Of a stretch of DNA of 64,000 nt, positions 51,617-63,005 are shown one piece after another. The notes beneath the pieces were generated by a model. The model did not search any database and was not told where the DNA came from. It worked only from the letters and a program-made list of their open reading frames with translations. Numbering within the stretch: the stretch's first letter is position 1; the number at the start of each line of letters is the position of its first letter. The DNA is from Dipteris shenzhenensis (lineage: Eukaryota > Polypodiophyta > Polypodiopsida > Gleicheniales): NCBI GenBank assembly GCA_047967505.1, contig CM106539.1; one strand, given 5' to 3'. Both the position numbers and the translations under genes were made by a program.

Positions 51617-52706
51617 CTAAAATGCTAGCAGATCGGCTTTTGTATATGATTCCATTTGGACTGGTAACTCCAAATCAAAAATCTCTCTAAGAAACAACGT
51701 GCAGTTGTAGGCAACTCTCCACCCACAGCTGTGCCCATCTTTTTGCTCCACTGGCAGACGTCTTTTGAATTCTACTTGATCTTCTTGCTCCATAGTTGTT
51801 CTGATAGCAGATACTAGCCGATATGCAGCACTGTCCATCATGACATATTAAATATATTAATATGTCATGATCATAAGATACAAAATAAGAGAGTATCAAA
51901 AATATTAAGAGAATAATTACCTTGGGGAGTTGGCATGATAGCCTTCCATTGAATTCACAAACCACAAACGGTTGAGTTCAAGGTCCTAGGAGATCAGACT
52001 CCAATGTGAGCTACATGACCAAAATAAAAATGATTATTGTTTTACACAAACTTACCAAAGAAATAGTAAAAATAAGGTTAGAGTTGATACTTACGCCTCA
52101 TGATAAGGCATTAAGATGACTCGCACCCCATCTAAATTCAAAGGGCTTAACCAGGTACAAACATCTTCTATAGTCTTTTGAGGAGAGCTAAGAATAGAAG
52201 AAAGGAGAGCATCGAGCATATAGACACGATGCTACAATGCACTAGGAAGCTAAGAAAATAACTACACTGCACCAAGAAATAAACAAACGTTAGCTCATAG
52301 AATTGATTTGCATTCTACACTAGGAAACTGATATATAACTACACTGTGAATAAATAAACAAATGTTAGCTCATTGAAGTAGCAACAAATAAACAAACGTT
52401 ACCTGAGAATGGCCAAGATAACATTGTCATTAACCTCTTTTAAAGGATTGGAGAGGATTGAAACCTCCTCTCTACTAAAGCTCAAATACTGAGGTTCTCA
52501 TTTCAAAACGATCCTAACTTCAAATGAGCTCTCCATTTTATCCAATGCAGCTAAATTTGCAGAATGGGTCTCTATCATAGCTTGTATTCTATGTTTGGGG
52601 TCATTCTGCTTTTCCATGGTGTCTTTAAAGCTCTTGTGTTGCATTGTTGAAGTAGAAGGGAGTGCCTCCATATTGACTTCATCCATTTGTTCTCCCTCTA
52701 TTGCCT
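51617..52706 (-). pseudogene. Ulp1-like cassette I
   Basis: Four exons. a (52,706-52,403): AALDKMESSFEVRIVLK, stop, EPQYLSF. b (52,266-52,096): VYMLDALLSSILSSPQKTIE, DVCTWLSPLNLDGVRV. c (52,010-51,921): SHWSLIS, stop, DLELNRLWFVNSMEG, with the catalytic-type His in HW. d (51,830-51,617): LVSAIRTTMEQEDQVEFKRR, then QKDGHSCGWRVAYNC with the expected Gln and Cys. The position of the usual Asp is Asn (FVNS). Two in-frame stops. Confidence 0.8.
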
Positions 52707-55700
52707 GTAAACAAATATGAGAGATTAGATTCATTATCTTTAAATTTAAATCTTATTTAAAAAATTGTATTTAGTTGAGAAATAGAGAGTCCATACTGCT
52801 AAGTATTGTCGTAGTGGCCTTTTTTCATAACCGTGCGAGCCATAATTATCAAAGAAGGCATCATCATGTTTGTCTTCATCCACCAACCTCTCTCTGAACG
52901 GGTCATGTAAGTCCATCTTTTCATCATCATCAACTGGGACATTATGATCTTCAAGGTAATCATCCATGTCATCAGTGTCCTTGTGGTCTATCTCTTTTTC
53001 ATAGCCTGTGGTTAGATCTACTTGAAGCTGAAAATAAGCCATGAAATGCTTATTTTTAATAATATTTGTAGAGTTGCCTTTTCTGAGGAGATCCTCAAAT
53101 AAATATCCCATCCTGCACAAGGTGACCTCCCAACCTGCAATTCTCCATCATGGTAAGCAAGAGACTCCCACTTTTTGCAGGACTTCCATAGTTGTTTTTT
53201 TGATAATGTATGGACCTGGGAATATCTTGCTCTTCTAACATCAATCTCAAATTATTTGAATTCCCTCTTATGTTCTTTTGTAAGGAGTGATCAGGGTTGG
53301 GACTCCGCATACACAAAAAGAATGATTCAAGAGATTGAATCGCTATGCCACATTCTCTCTTGCCTCTCTTTGTTGCATAAACACCACTATAGATCTTCAA
53401 ATCTGATGGATATGCTCGCTCTAGAGTAACCTACATGGCTTCTTTGTCTTTTTTATCAACAAAAATGACAATGTTGCAAATTGCCACTTTGCTAATGGTG
53501 GTATATACTATTCTATCAATGAAGTTATGGATATCATTGCTAGAAACTTCATTGATAAAGAATAGTTGTGGCTTATCCCATGCTGACTCATTCTTGAAGA
53601 AGTCATCTTCTGAGACTCCCCTAAAGTTCACAAGCTTTCTAGACTCTGTCATAACCTCTACATTGAATTGAAAGATTTGGTGCAAATCTGTCGGTATCCT
53701 TATCTCGCTGGTTAATCTTTCCACATATGCAACCACCTATTGTGGGATTTCTTTTCTCATATAAGAGGTTACTATTTCTGACCCATCTTCATCCTTTTTA
53801 ATCCACCTGTTTGCCCATAGCTTTACCTTGGGTGTTGACAAAGAAGCTATATGCTTCACCACATTATAGTCAATGTTACAATGAGTAAGTGGAATTTGTT
53901 TCTCTGACAGCAAATACTTAATGGCACTATGCACTGCATCACGCCTCACCTGTACATTGATGCATTCTTCCATGCAGTGGTCTTTGTCTTTTTTTCCAAA
54001 AAACCATTCTTTTTTTAAAATTTTTTGTGCTGCCATGGATGCATACTTGTTAGATAAGTACTTTATAGGCCTTCACATCCTTGCCGTCAACTCCTTCTTA
54101 TCCATTACCTTTGACTTTCCAAAGATAAACAAAGGAGCTTCATAGGTCAACTGTCCACACTCACAAGCAATGCATGTTTCAAGCATCTCATTGAACACTT
54201 CAACAGGACGAAATATGATAGAAGTGTAGTCGCATATCTGTCCCTCACCACCTTGAGGCTTGTCATACTTTCTTCTTGCTCTTGAGTTCCCCTAGGCACA
54301 ACTACACTCAAAGAAGTATAGAAGTTCGTGAGTGTGTCGGCGTCTGCTTTTGTGACCTTTCGCTTCAAATCAAGATTTGAAGAGCCAAATATTGTCCATA
54401 TAACCCTTGCCTTCTGTAAGACCTCTGATGTTGAGGATATCTTACACTTTCCATGGGCATAATGATTAAGTCTTTCGGACTCAATTAAATACTTGATCTC
54501 ATGCTTGAATATAGAGATTGTTGCAAGATAGTAATGGAATGAACTTATCTTTGCAAATTGTTTTGGAGTGAGTCTTTTGACCTCCTTTGCTTCCCTTGCG
54601 ATTTTATTACAAGCATAAGCCCAATGTTGACCATCAATGGGCTGGAATCTGCAATGAAGGAGGAATTCCTTCTTTGCTTCCTTTAGCATATTCTCACCTT
54701 GTGCCTCTTCGCCTTGTTCATGTGGAATATTTTTAAGAGTGTCTTTAAAGAATCGACTGAAGGTTTCCTCAAAATGTGTAGGCCCTGTAAATGTTATTTG
54801 ATCCAAAAAACTATTTTTGGTTGGACAAAACATTATTGGGCGCAAGACCACATTGCTTGCCATAGGTTTCTTACCATCTCTCAAAGCCTCGTATATTTGC
54901 ATTGCATAGGATATATCAAGGCTTTGGCTATTAGTAAAGAGAGTTGCATCTTCCACATTCACAAACCACATCCTTTGACCCCAGATATATCCCACATCAT
55001 CATCTGTAACTGCTTCATTAAGACGCAGATTAAGATTTTTGATTGATGTGAGTTCATCCTGATCAGCTTCAGCCTCGGGTTCTGAGTCTTCTTCATCTTT
55101 CTCTTCTTTTAACCGTTTTTCATCCACATTATCTCTCTCTACAGTGGGACAATGTCTTTTTTTACTGCTTGGAACCGTGGCTCTTACAGTACTAGCCTTT
55201 TGCATTTCACGTTGTGGTTTGCTAGCAAGAGCTTCTAGCATAACTGCAGTGGATCGACCTTGATCTTCTTCAATTTTTTTAATTCCCGTGCACTCAAGGC
55301 TTGTGTTTCATCATCCTTAGTTACATCCACCATTTCTTGCTCTAGAAGTTTGCGCTCATGTTCTACACGTTTGTGACAGTGTGCCTGTTCTTCTTGTCCC
55401 TGCATTGAAGTATGAGCTTTTTGATCTCCTTCATGTGAAGATCCTTGAATATGAGGAGCATATTGTGCATCTTGAAAGTACTCAAACATTATCTTTGCAT
55501 GCATCCTTTTTGCCACCACACTAGGAAATTGCTCCCAAGTATATGAAAGAGTCTCCAATGCACTTTACAGCTTTGGAAACTTTGATGGTTGAGGAGGAGG
55601 CATCACAAAGGTCTTTGAGTCTCTCCTTGACACAACAATATGAATACCACCAACTTCAGGATGTGAACTCTTTGTAAAAATATCCACAAAGGTCTCTTTT

Positions 55701-55983
55701 GGCTCTATCATTATGCCTACCACAAGGCTTGAAGTCATATCTTTTTTGAAGAAAGTAGCATCCCATGGATCTTCAACACCATTGAACTCCCTTTTTGACA
55801 TAAGTAGAAAGAGTCTCTTTTCCTTTTGATGAAGAAACCAAGCTCTTTTGCCCATGTGATATCGAGTCCACCTACCAAAGCCATTGGAGCTATATTCCTT
55901 TCCTTCGAAATTCAAACATCAAAAACCCATTCTCTGATCTCAGAGTCATTTAGGATAGCCACCACATTAGTTGATTGCTCCAT

Positions 55984-57119
55984 AATCCTACAAGAAAAGA
56001 TAATGAAGAATTTAGATACATACAAGTAAAGTACAATATACAACCCTTGATACAATAAATGTGGGAAATAGCCCAAAAGGCTTTACAAGGCTTCATATGG
56101 CAATAAATGTGGGAAATAGCCTAGAAGGTTTTACAAGGCTTAAATATTTGTACAAATGTAAAAAAATTAGCCAATAAAGCTTTACAGTAATATAAAATGT
56201 CGTCTAGTGATAAAGCTTCAATCTTCGTGAAGACATGTAATCTGTTTATCCATTGATTTGCCCTCTAGTCATAAAGCTTCAATCTTCATGATGACATGTA
56301 ATCTGTCCATCCATTGATATCTGTGCACTGATACCCAACTGATGCAATCTACCCACTAAAAACTGTTCCACTGATATCCACTTATGCAGCCCACATGATA
56401 TCCACTTATGCATCCCATTGATACTCATTAAATAGTGAATGGTTGGGATGGTCGGATTTATTACAAGGCGCTTCATATGACAATAAATGTAAAAAATAGC
56501 ATAGAAGGCTTTACAAGGTTTTTTATGACAATAAAGGAGCTTAAATATTTATACAAATGCAATAAAAATAACCAATAATCATCAAGCTCCAATATGTCCC
56601 ATGACATGTAATCTATCCACTGATATCTACTCATGCAATCTGCCCACTAATAAACTTCTTGGTAAATGGTAAAAGGTCTTATTTAATAGCATGTTATGAG
56701 TGTTAAACCGCATGTGAGCGAAGGGACTGAAAACGATTAGGAACTAGTTAGAAAAATTTGAGCATGGCTTCGATTGGCAACTTGGAGAATTGTCTCTCCT
56801 CTAAGGCAATCTAATCTATGCTAAACTATGCTAAACCAACCGTCGAAGCGAAGAAAAGCAATAAATAATTTTTTTTTCTGTGTTCATTTTAATGTGTTGG
56901 GGTTTAAGAGGCTTAAATATGCAAAAGAAGGGGTTTTGATGTAGAGGCTAAACCTGCATGTGAGATAAATGAAGAACAAGTATCTAAAGAAAAGTTAACA
57001 TTTTTCAATTTAAAAGATGAATATATATAAAAATATTATCTCACCTTCAAAACAAACCATAAATTCACTCTTTTATAATTTTTTAAAAGTATAATATAAA
57101 AATAAAACTCTCTTTACTT
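55984..57119. other. AT-rich upstream region with degenerate direct repeats
   Basis: Repeated phrases: AATAAATGTGGGAAATAGCC (56,050, 56,103, similar at 56,483), AAAGCTTCAATCTTC.TGA.GACATGTAATCTGT (56,211 and 56,272) and TGATATCCACTTATGCA (56,371 and 56,398). Could hold the promoter of the Ulp1-like gene, but no convincing TATA box or start was found. Confidence 0.5.
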
Positions 57120-57720
57120 TCTCTCTCTCTCTCTCTTGACTCCTAAATCTCTCTGTAGCCATAGTCAAGACACCTCATTCTCTCTCTTAATCTCTCTCTC
57201 TCTCTCTCTGACAACTCTTATGTGTTTCCCTCTCTGTCCTCATCCACTCATTCTCTCTCTTAGTTTATCTCAACTATCTCTTTCTCTCCCTCCCATGGCG
57301 GCTAAGATTTTTCATTCTGTCTCTTTCTCTCTCTCTCTCTCTCTCCCCCTAGGATTTGTAATTATTTCTCTCTCTCTCTCCATCTCTCTCCTCTCTCTCT
57401 CTCTCTCTCTCCTCTTCTTTCTCTCTCCCTCTCTCTCTCTTACCCTCTCTACCTTCCTACCTCTATCCTCTTGGCCGCTAGGATTTTTCATTCTTTTCCT
57501 CTCTATGTCTCTCTCTCTCTCTCTGAATTCTCTCTCTTAATCTCTCTCAGCCTTCCTCCCTCCCTCCCTCCCTCCCTCCCTCCCTTGGCGGCCATGGCCG
57601 TGAGAAGTCTCTCTCTCTCTCTCTCTCTCTCTCTACCTCCCTCTCTTGGCAGCCACAGCAGCTAGAAGTTTCATTCTCTCTCCCTCTCTCTTTAGCTCTC
57701 TCTCCCTAAGTCTCCCTCCT

Positions 57721-57763
<43 letters not shown>

Positions 57764-57897
57764 CTCCCTCTCTCTCTTTCTCTCTCCCTAAGTCTCCCTC
57801 CTCTCTTCTCTCTCTCTCTCTCTCCCTCTCCCTCCCTACTCTCTCCCTCCCTCTATCACAGAAGTTTCATTCCTCCCTCTCTCTCCTTCTCTCTCTT

Positions 57898-57950
<53 letters not shown>

Positions 57951-58045
57951 CATAAGTCTCCCTCTTCTCTTCTCTCTCTCTCTCTCCCTCTCCCTCCCTC
58001 TCTTTCTTTTCCTCCCTACTCTTCTAGTAGAGAAGTTTCATTCCC

Positions 58046-58085
<40 letters not shown>

Positions 58086-59035
58086 CCTCTCTCTCTTTCT
58101 CTCTCCCTGAGTCTCCCTCTTCTCTTCTCTCTCTCTCTCTCTCCCTCTCCCTCCCTCTCTTTCTTTCCCTCCCTACTCTTCTCTCTCATTGCTGCGAGGA
58201 GACTCTCTTCTCTCTCTCCCTCTTTCAGCTCTCTCTTTCTTTCCCTCCCTACTCTTCTCTCTCATTTAAGGAGCCCCTCTTTTCTCTCTTAATCTCTTGT
58301 CTCTCTCCCTCTCTCTTTCTCTCCCTCCCTACTCTTCTCTCTCATTTCTCATTCTCTCTCTCCCTCTCTCTCTTTCTCTCCCTCTCTCCTCTTCTCTCTC
58401 TTAATCTCTTGTCTCTCTCCCTCCCTACTCTTCTCTCTCATTTCTCATTCTCTCTCTCCCTTTGGCGGCCACGACCCTGAAGAGCCCCTCTTCTCTCTCT
58501 TAATTTCTCTCTTTCCCTCTCTCCTCTCGCCACGTTTCATTTTGATAAACATCTCTCTCTCTCCCTCTCTCTCCCTCTCTCTCTCTCTCTCTCTCCCTCT
58601 CTCTCTTTTCCTCTCTCTCTCTTTCTCTCTCTCTCCCTCTCTCTCTTTCTCTCTCTCTCCCTCTCTCCCTACTCTCTCCCTCCCTCAAGCAGCCACGGCC
58701 GCCAGGAGACCCTCTTCTCTCTCTTAATCTCTCTCCCCCTCTCTCCTATCCCTTTTTTTCCCTCCCTACTCTTCTCTCTCATTTAAGGAACCCCTCTTCT
58801 CTCTGTGAATCTCTCTCTCTCTCTCCCTCTCTCCTCTCTCTCTTTCTCTCCCTCCCTACTCCTCTCATTTCTCATTCTCTCTCTCATTTCTATTCTCTCT
58901 CTCCCTTTGGCGGCCACAGCTGCCAAGAGCCCCTCCTCTCTCTCTGCTAAGAGCCCCTCTTCTCTCTCTTAATTTCTCTCTTTCCCTCTCGTTTCTCTCC
59001 TCTCTCTTTCTCTCCCTCCCTATTCTCTCATTTCT
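57120..59035. repeat. CT-rich tract (module 1) with interspersed GGCGGCC words
   Basis: Almost pure pyrimidine on the plus strand, mainly (CT)n with CCCTCC. Every few hundred bases it is broken by a GC-rich word: TGGCGGCCATGGCCG (57,590), TTGGCAGCCACAGCAGC (57,646), TTGGCGGCCACGACC (58,461), GCAGCCACGGCCGCC (58,688), TGGCGGCCACAGCTGCC (58,908). The same word punctuates module 2. Ser/Leu-rich open frames are artefacts. Confidence 0.95.
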
Positions 59036-59309
59036 CAAATTTACGAACTCAAATATAAATAAAAAACTAATAAAAATAGAACTCAAAAACTCAAATAAGA
59101 AACTAATTCAAAAAGAATTGTAATGCCTTTTAAAAGACCCCCCTCCTCAAAAACTTTAACAATAAACTAATTGAAAAAGAATTGTAAGTAAAGAAAAAGA
59201 ATTACAAGACGAATTTTAAGAAATAGAACTCAAAAATTGTAACAAGAAACTAATTGAAAAAGAATTGTAAGTAAAGAAAAAGAATTACAAGACGAATGAA
59301 AAAGAATGC

Positions 59310-59445
59310 AAGTACCTGGAAAAAGTGAAAAAAGTAAGGCTCCGCCTATCCTTTCTCTTCCGCTCTTGGTTGCTTCAATGAAATGAGGAGAAAGTTAGAA
59401 TGAATGAATGGAAACAAAAGTATATATAAGAAAAACTAGCCCACT
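59310..59445 (-). promoter_or_regulatory. Promoter and 5' UTR module 1
   Basis: Minus strand: TTATATATAC (TATA-like, about 59,430), then TTCATTCATTC and GAAGCAACCAAGAGC, then CACTTTTTCCAG followed by GTACTTGC (donor) at about 59,316. The same series recurs at 62,090-62,225, which argues for a real transcribed leader exon. Confidence 0.55.
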
Positions 59446-59939
59446 CCTCCTACGCATAAATTTGAATTTTCAAAAAAGAGAGGGAAATTTGAATTCATTA
59501 TAAATTTGAATTCAAATTTGTGTTCAACATTCTTCTCATACTTTCTTCTCGTACGTTCCTTTTGAATTCAAATTTGTGTTCAATATTCTTCTTGATACTT
59601 TCTTCAACATTCTTCTTGATACTTTCTTCTCGTAAGTCCCTTTCATTCTTCTCGTAAGTCAAATCTTATTTGTCACTCTTGTTCGTGATAGTAAGTCAAA
59701 TCTTATTTGTCGCTCTTACTTGTGATAGTAATCTTATTTGAGAAAGAATCCTATTTGTCACTCTAGTAAGTCAAATCTTATTTGAGCAAGAATCTTATTT
59801 GTCGCTCTTGCTCGTGATAGTTCTACTCTTAGTTGTAAGAATTCAAATTTAACATTCTTCTTTGATACTTTCTTCTAGTAAGTCCCTTTCATTCTTTTCC
59901 TAAGTCAAATCTTATTTGTTGTTGCTCTTGTAACAATTC
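59446..59939. repeat. AT-rich spacer with AAGTCAAATCTTATTTG repeats
   Basis: AAGTCAAATCTTATTTGTC..CTCTT.. recurs about six times between 59,650 and 59,930, and AATTCAAATTTGTGTTCAA with CATTCTTCTTGATACTTTC recurs between 59,505 and 59,625. No gene. Confidence 0.75.
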
Positions 59940-62040
59940 GACCTCTCTCCCCCTACTCCCTTGTTTCTCTCTCCCTCACTCTCTCTCTCTCTCCCATACC
60001 TTCCCCCCACACTCTCTCTCTCTCTCTCTTTCTCTCTCCCTCCCCTCACTCTCTCTCTCACTCCCCTCCCTCCTCTCCCCTCTCTCTCCTTCGGCTCCCT
60101 CCTCTCCTCTCCCTCTCTCTCCTCTCTCTCCTTCTGCTCCCCTCCCTCCCTCGACCCCCCGCCCTCCCCTCCTCCCCTCCCCTCCCCTCCCCTCCCCTCC
60201 CTCCGTCGCCAAAACCCCTCCCCCCCTCTGCCCCCCTCGACCCCTCCCCCCCTCCTCTCCCCTCCTGCTCCCCCCCTCCCCTTCCCCCTCTTACCCCCCC
60301 CCTTCCCCCTGACGGCCCTCCCCTCCCCTCCCCTCCCTCTATCGCCAAAACCCCTCCCCCCCTCTGCCCCCCCCGACCCCTCCCCCCCCCTCCCCTCCCG
60401 CCCCCCTTTCGCTGGAAGGGGGCGCCAGCCCCCCCCCTTTTCCCCCCCTGCCAGCCCCCCGCCACCCCTTCCCCCCCTCCCGCCAGCCCCTTGCCCCCCT
60501 CCCAACCCCTTCCCCCTCCCCTCCCCTCCCACCCCCACTACCCCCCGCCCCCCTTCCCCCCCTCCAAAGGGCTGACGGCCGTGGCTGCTAGCCCCCCCCG
60601 CCCCTATCCCACCCCCTTTCCCCTCCACCCTCCTTCCCCCCTCCCCCCTTCCCGTCCCACCCCCTTCCCCCCTTCCCCAGGGCTGGCGGTCGCGGCTGCC
60701 AGCCCCCCCCTCCCCCCTTCCCCCCTCGCTAGCCTCCGCCGTCCCACCCCCTTCCTCCCCCCTTCCCCCCTGCCCCCCTCCCCCCTTCCCCTGGGTTGGC
60801 GGCCGTGGCCGCCAGCTCCCCCCTCCCCCCTTTCCCCCCCGCCCCCGTCCGACCCCCTTCCCCCTCCTCCACCCCCCTTCCCCCCTTCCCCAGGGCTGGC
60901 GACCATGGTCGCCAGCCCCCCCTAGCACCCCCCCCCTCCCCCCATTCCCCCCCCCACCCCCGTCCCACCCCCTTCCCCCTCCACCCCCCCTTCCCCCCTT
61001 CCCCAGGGCTGGCGGTCGTGGCCGCTAGCCCCCCCTCCCGCCTTTCCCCCCCCCGCCCCCGTCCCACCCCCTTCCCCCTCCACCCCCCCTTACCCAAGGC
61101 TGGCGACCACGGCCGCCAGCCCCCCCCTCCCCCCTTTCCCCCCCCTCGCAAGCCCCTGCCGTCCCACCCCCTTCCTCCCCCCCACCCCCCTCCCCCCTTC
61201 CCCCGTGCTGGCAGCCGCGACTGCCAGTCCCCCCTCCCCCCTTTCGCCCACCCACCCCCGTTCGACCCCCTTCCCCCTCCACCCCCGCTTCCCCCCTTCC
61301 CCAGGGCTGGCGGCCGCGGCCGCTAGCCCCCCCTAACCCCCCCTCCCCCCTTTCCCCCCCTCACCCCTGTCCCACCCCCTCCCCCCTCCCCCCCTGCTAG
61401 CCCCTTGCCCCCCTCCCTTCTTCCCTCGGGTTGGTGGCTGCGGCCGCCAGCCCCCCCTGCCCTCGTCCTAGCCCCTTCCTCCCCCCTTCCCCCCCGCCCC
61501 CCCAGCTCCTCCCTTTTGCCCCCCTCGCACTCGTCCCACCCCCTTCCCCCTCCACCCCCCCTTCCCTAGGGTTGGCGGCCATGGCTGCCAACCCCCACCT
61601 CCCCCCTTTCCCCCCCCGCCCCTGTCCCACCCCCTTCCCCCTCCTCCCTTTCCCCCCCCGCCCCCGTCCCGCCCCCCTCTCCCCTCGCCCCCCGCCCCTG
61701 TCCCGCCCCCCTCCCCCCCTCCCCCCTTCCCCCCCCCGCCAGCCCCCCCCCTCTTCTCGCCCTGCCCCCTTCCCACCCCGCCCCCCTCCCCCCCCCTTTC
61801 CCGCCCCGCCCCCCTTCCCCTCCTCCAGGGGGGGTGGCGACCGCTCCCCCCCCCCTTCTCCTTCCCCCCCTCCAGGGAGGCTGCCCCAGCCCCCCCCCTT
61901 CCCCCCCGCCCCCCTTCCCCCCTCCTTTCCCCCCTCGACCCCGCCCCCGCCTCTCCCTCCTCTCCTCCTTCCTTCCCTCCTGCCCCTCCATCCTCTCCTT
62001 CTCCTCCCCTCCCTTTCTCTCTCTAGTTCCTCTCTCTTCA
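59940..62040. repeat. C-rich tract (module 2)
   Basis: About 2.1 kb of pyrimidine-only DNA on the plus strand, CT-rich on the left then dominated by C runs (CCCCCCTCCCCCC). The minus strand is therefore poly-G-rich with dense potential G-quadruplexes. Long Gly/Arg and Pro/Ser open frames on both strands are composition artefacts. Followed by the module 2 leader. Confidence 0.95.
60400..61870. repeat. ~105-bp minisatellite of GC-rich hairpin units
   Basis: GGCTGGCGGCCGTGGCCGCC and close variants followed by AGCCCCCC occur at about 60,571, 60,681, 60,793, 60,894, 61,006, 61,100, 61,206, 61,304, 61,429 and 61,568, with weaker ends at 60,410 and 61,830. Each unit is a near-perfect palindrome of about 24 bp, separated by CCCCTTCC-type DNA. 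Confidence 0.9.
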
Positions 62041-62089
62041 AATTTTTTTTAAAAAATATAAATAAAGAATTAATCAAAAAAATTTGCAA

Positions 62090-62320
62090 GTACCTGGAAA
62101 AAGTTTGTAAGTTTGCTCTTTCTTGCTTTCTTGCTCTTCCTTCCTTGCTTTCTTGATCGTCCTTGCTTTCTTGCTTCAATGAATGAAATGAGGGGAGAAT
62201 GAATGAAGAAGGAAGACTATATATAAGAAAATTTAGGGTTTCCTCCTCCTCTCCTATTGGCTTTCCATTCCTCCCCTCTCTCCTATTGGCTTTTCATTTA
62301 TCCCCTCTCCCATTGGACCC
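62090..62320 (-). promoter_or_regulatory. Promoter and 5' UTR module 2
   Basis: Minus strand: CCAATGGG (about 62,313), CCAATAGG (62,285 and 62,256), TATATATAG (about 62,218), a leader with AGCAAGAAAGCAAG repeats, and AACTTTTTCCAG followed by GTACTTGC at about 62,092. CCAAT boxes 30-100 bp upstream of a TATA box make this the better of the two modules. Downstream (minus sense) is the G-rich tract; no protein-coding exon could be found. Confidence 0.6.
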
Positions 62321-63005
62321 CCATCCCTCATCCCAATCTTCCATTAGCCCTCCCCCCATCCATTTCTTCTTCCTCCCCCATTGCCACCACTCCCATCCCA
62401 CATTTCCACCATGTCTCATACTCCTCCCATTTCCCAAAATCCCATATTTCCCCATCTCACCCTCCTCTTTTTCATCCCCTATTAACTCCCCTCACTCATT
62501 TCACTCCCTTATTATCCTACTTCCCTATTACCTTCCCCTCTCCCATTCCATTCTTCCCTCCCCACTCTCACTTCCACTTCCCATTACTCACTTGCCATTT
62601 GAAAACTATTAATATATTATTATACTATTTTTTATACTTATTATCATACACCCCTATTACTTCCCTCTCCTATTCCACTCCTCCCTCCTCACTCCCACTT
62701 CCACTTCCCATTAGTCACTTGCTATACACATTTGCAAACTATTAATATATTATTATATGATTTTTTATACTATTTGCAAACTTACATGTGGGCGAAATCA
62801 TAGGTGTCGAAGCGATACTATTGTGGTCATACAACAACTATGCTTTTATTCAAGGGCATATTTATCTTCATCAACAAGCTTATTTACTCAAGGTATGAAG
62901 TGCATAATTTGTGCACTAGGTGTTTACTTTGTTGTATCAAAATTGTTTGCCACACACACACACATATACACATACTGAGAATTTTCTAATATTATCGCAT
63001 CTACA
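62321..63005. other. Pyrimidine-rich then AT-rich spacer
   Basis: 62,321-62,740 is C/T-rich with repeated CCCATT and CTCCC words; AAACTATTAATATATTATTA occurs twice (62,603 and 62,736). 62,950-62,975 is a short CA/TA repeat. No gene is supported. Confidence 0.5.

Larger units (their letters stand above)
48747..55983 (-). pseudogene. Large gene with three tandem Ulp1/C48-like protease cassettes, broken
   Basis: Begins at ATG 55,983 (MEQSTNVVAILNDSE), frameshifts at about 55,916, then NFEGKEYSSNGFGRWTRYHM. The N-terminal 800 or so residues (55.98-53.1 kb) are not recognised; they include an acidic, Lys-rich stretch (EEDSEPEAEADQDE), FQPIDGQHWAYACNK and FGKSKVMDKKE. An acidic linker (TDDMDDYLEDHNVPVDDDEK) leads to three repeated cassettes (52.7-49.15 kb) with the His and Cys motifs of C48 cysteine proteases. 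Family knowledge: C48 enzymes process SUMO-like modifiers, and plant transposons often carry them. The tail is two 44-residue repeats. Damage includes stops at 55,567, 54,074, 53,739 and 53,433 in otherwise continuous frames, and frameshifts near 55,240, 54,150-54,250 and 53,100. Host gene or transposon cargo cannot be decided. Confidence 0.7.

Noticed and set aside
57136-58727. Ser/Leu-rich open frames in the CT tract
   Set aside because: Translation of (CT)n; no non-repetitive residues or conserved start.
59912-62179. Long open frames of 100-338 codons rich in Gly/Arg or Pro/Ser
   Set aside because: Stop codons need T and A in positions that a C/G-run tract lacks. The products are pure low complexity and open on both strands.
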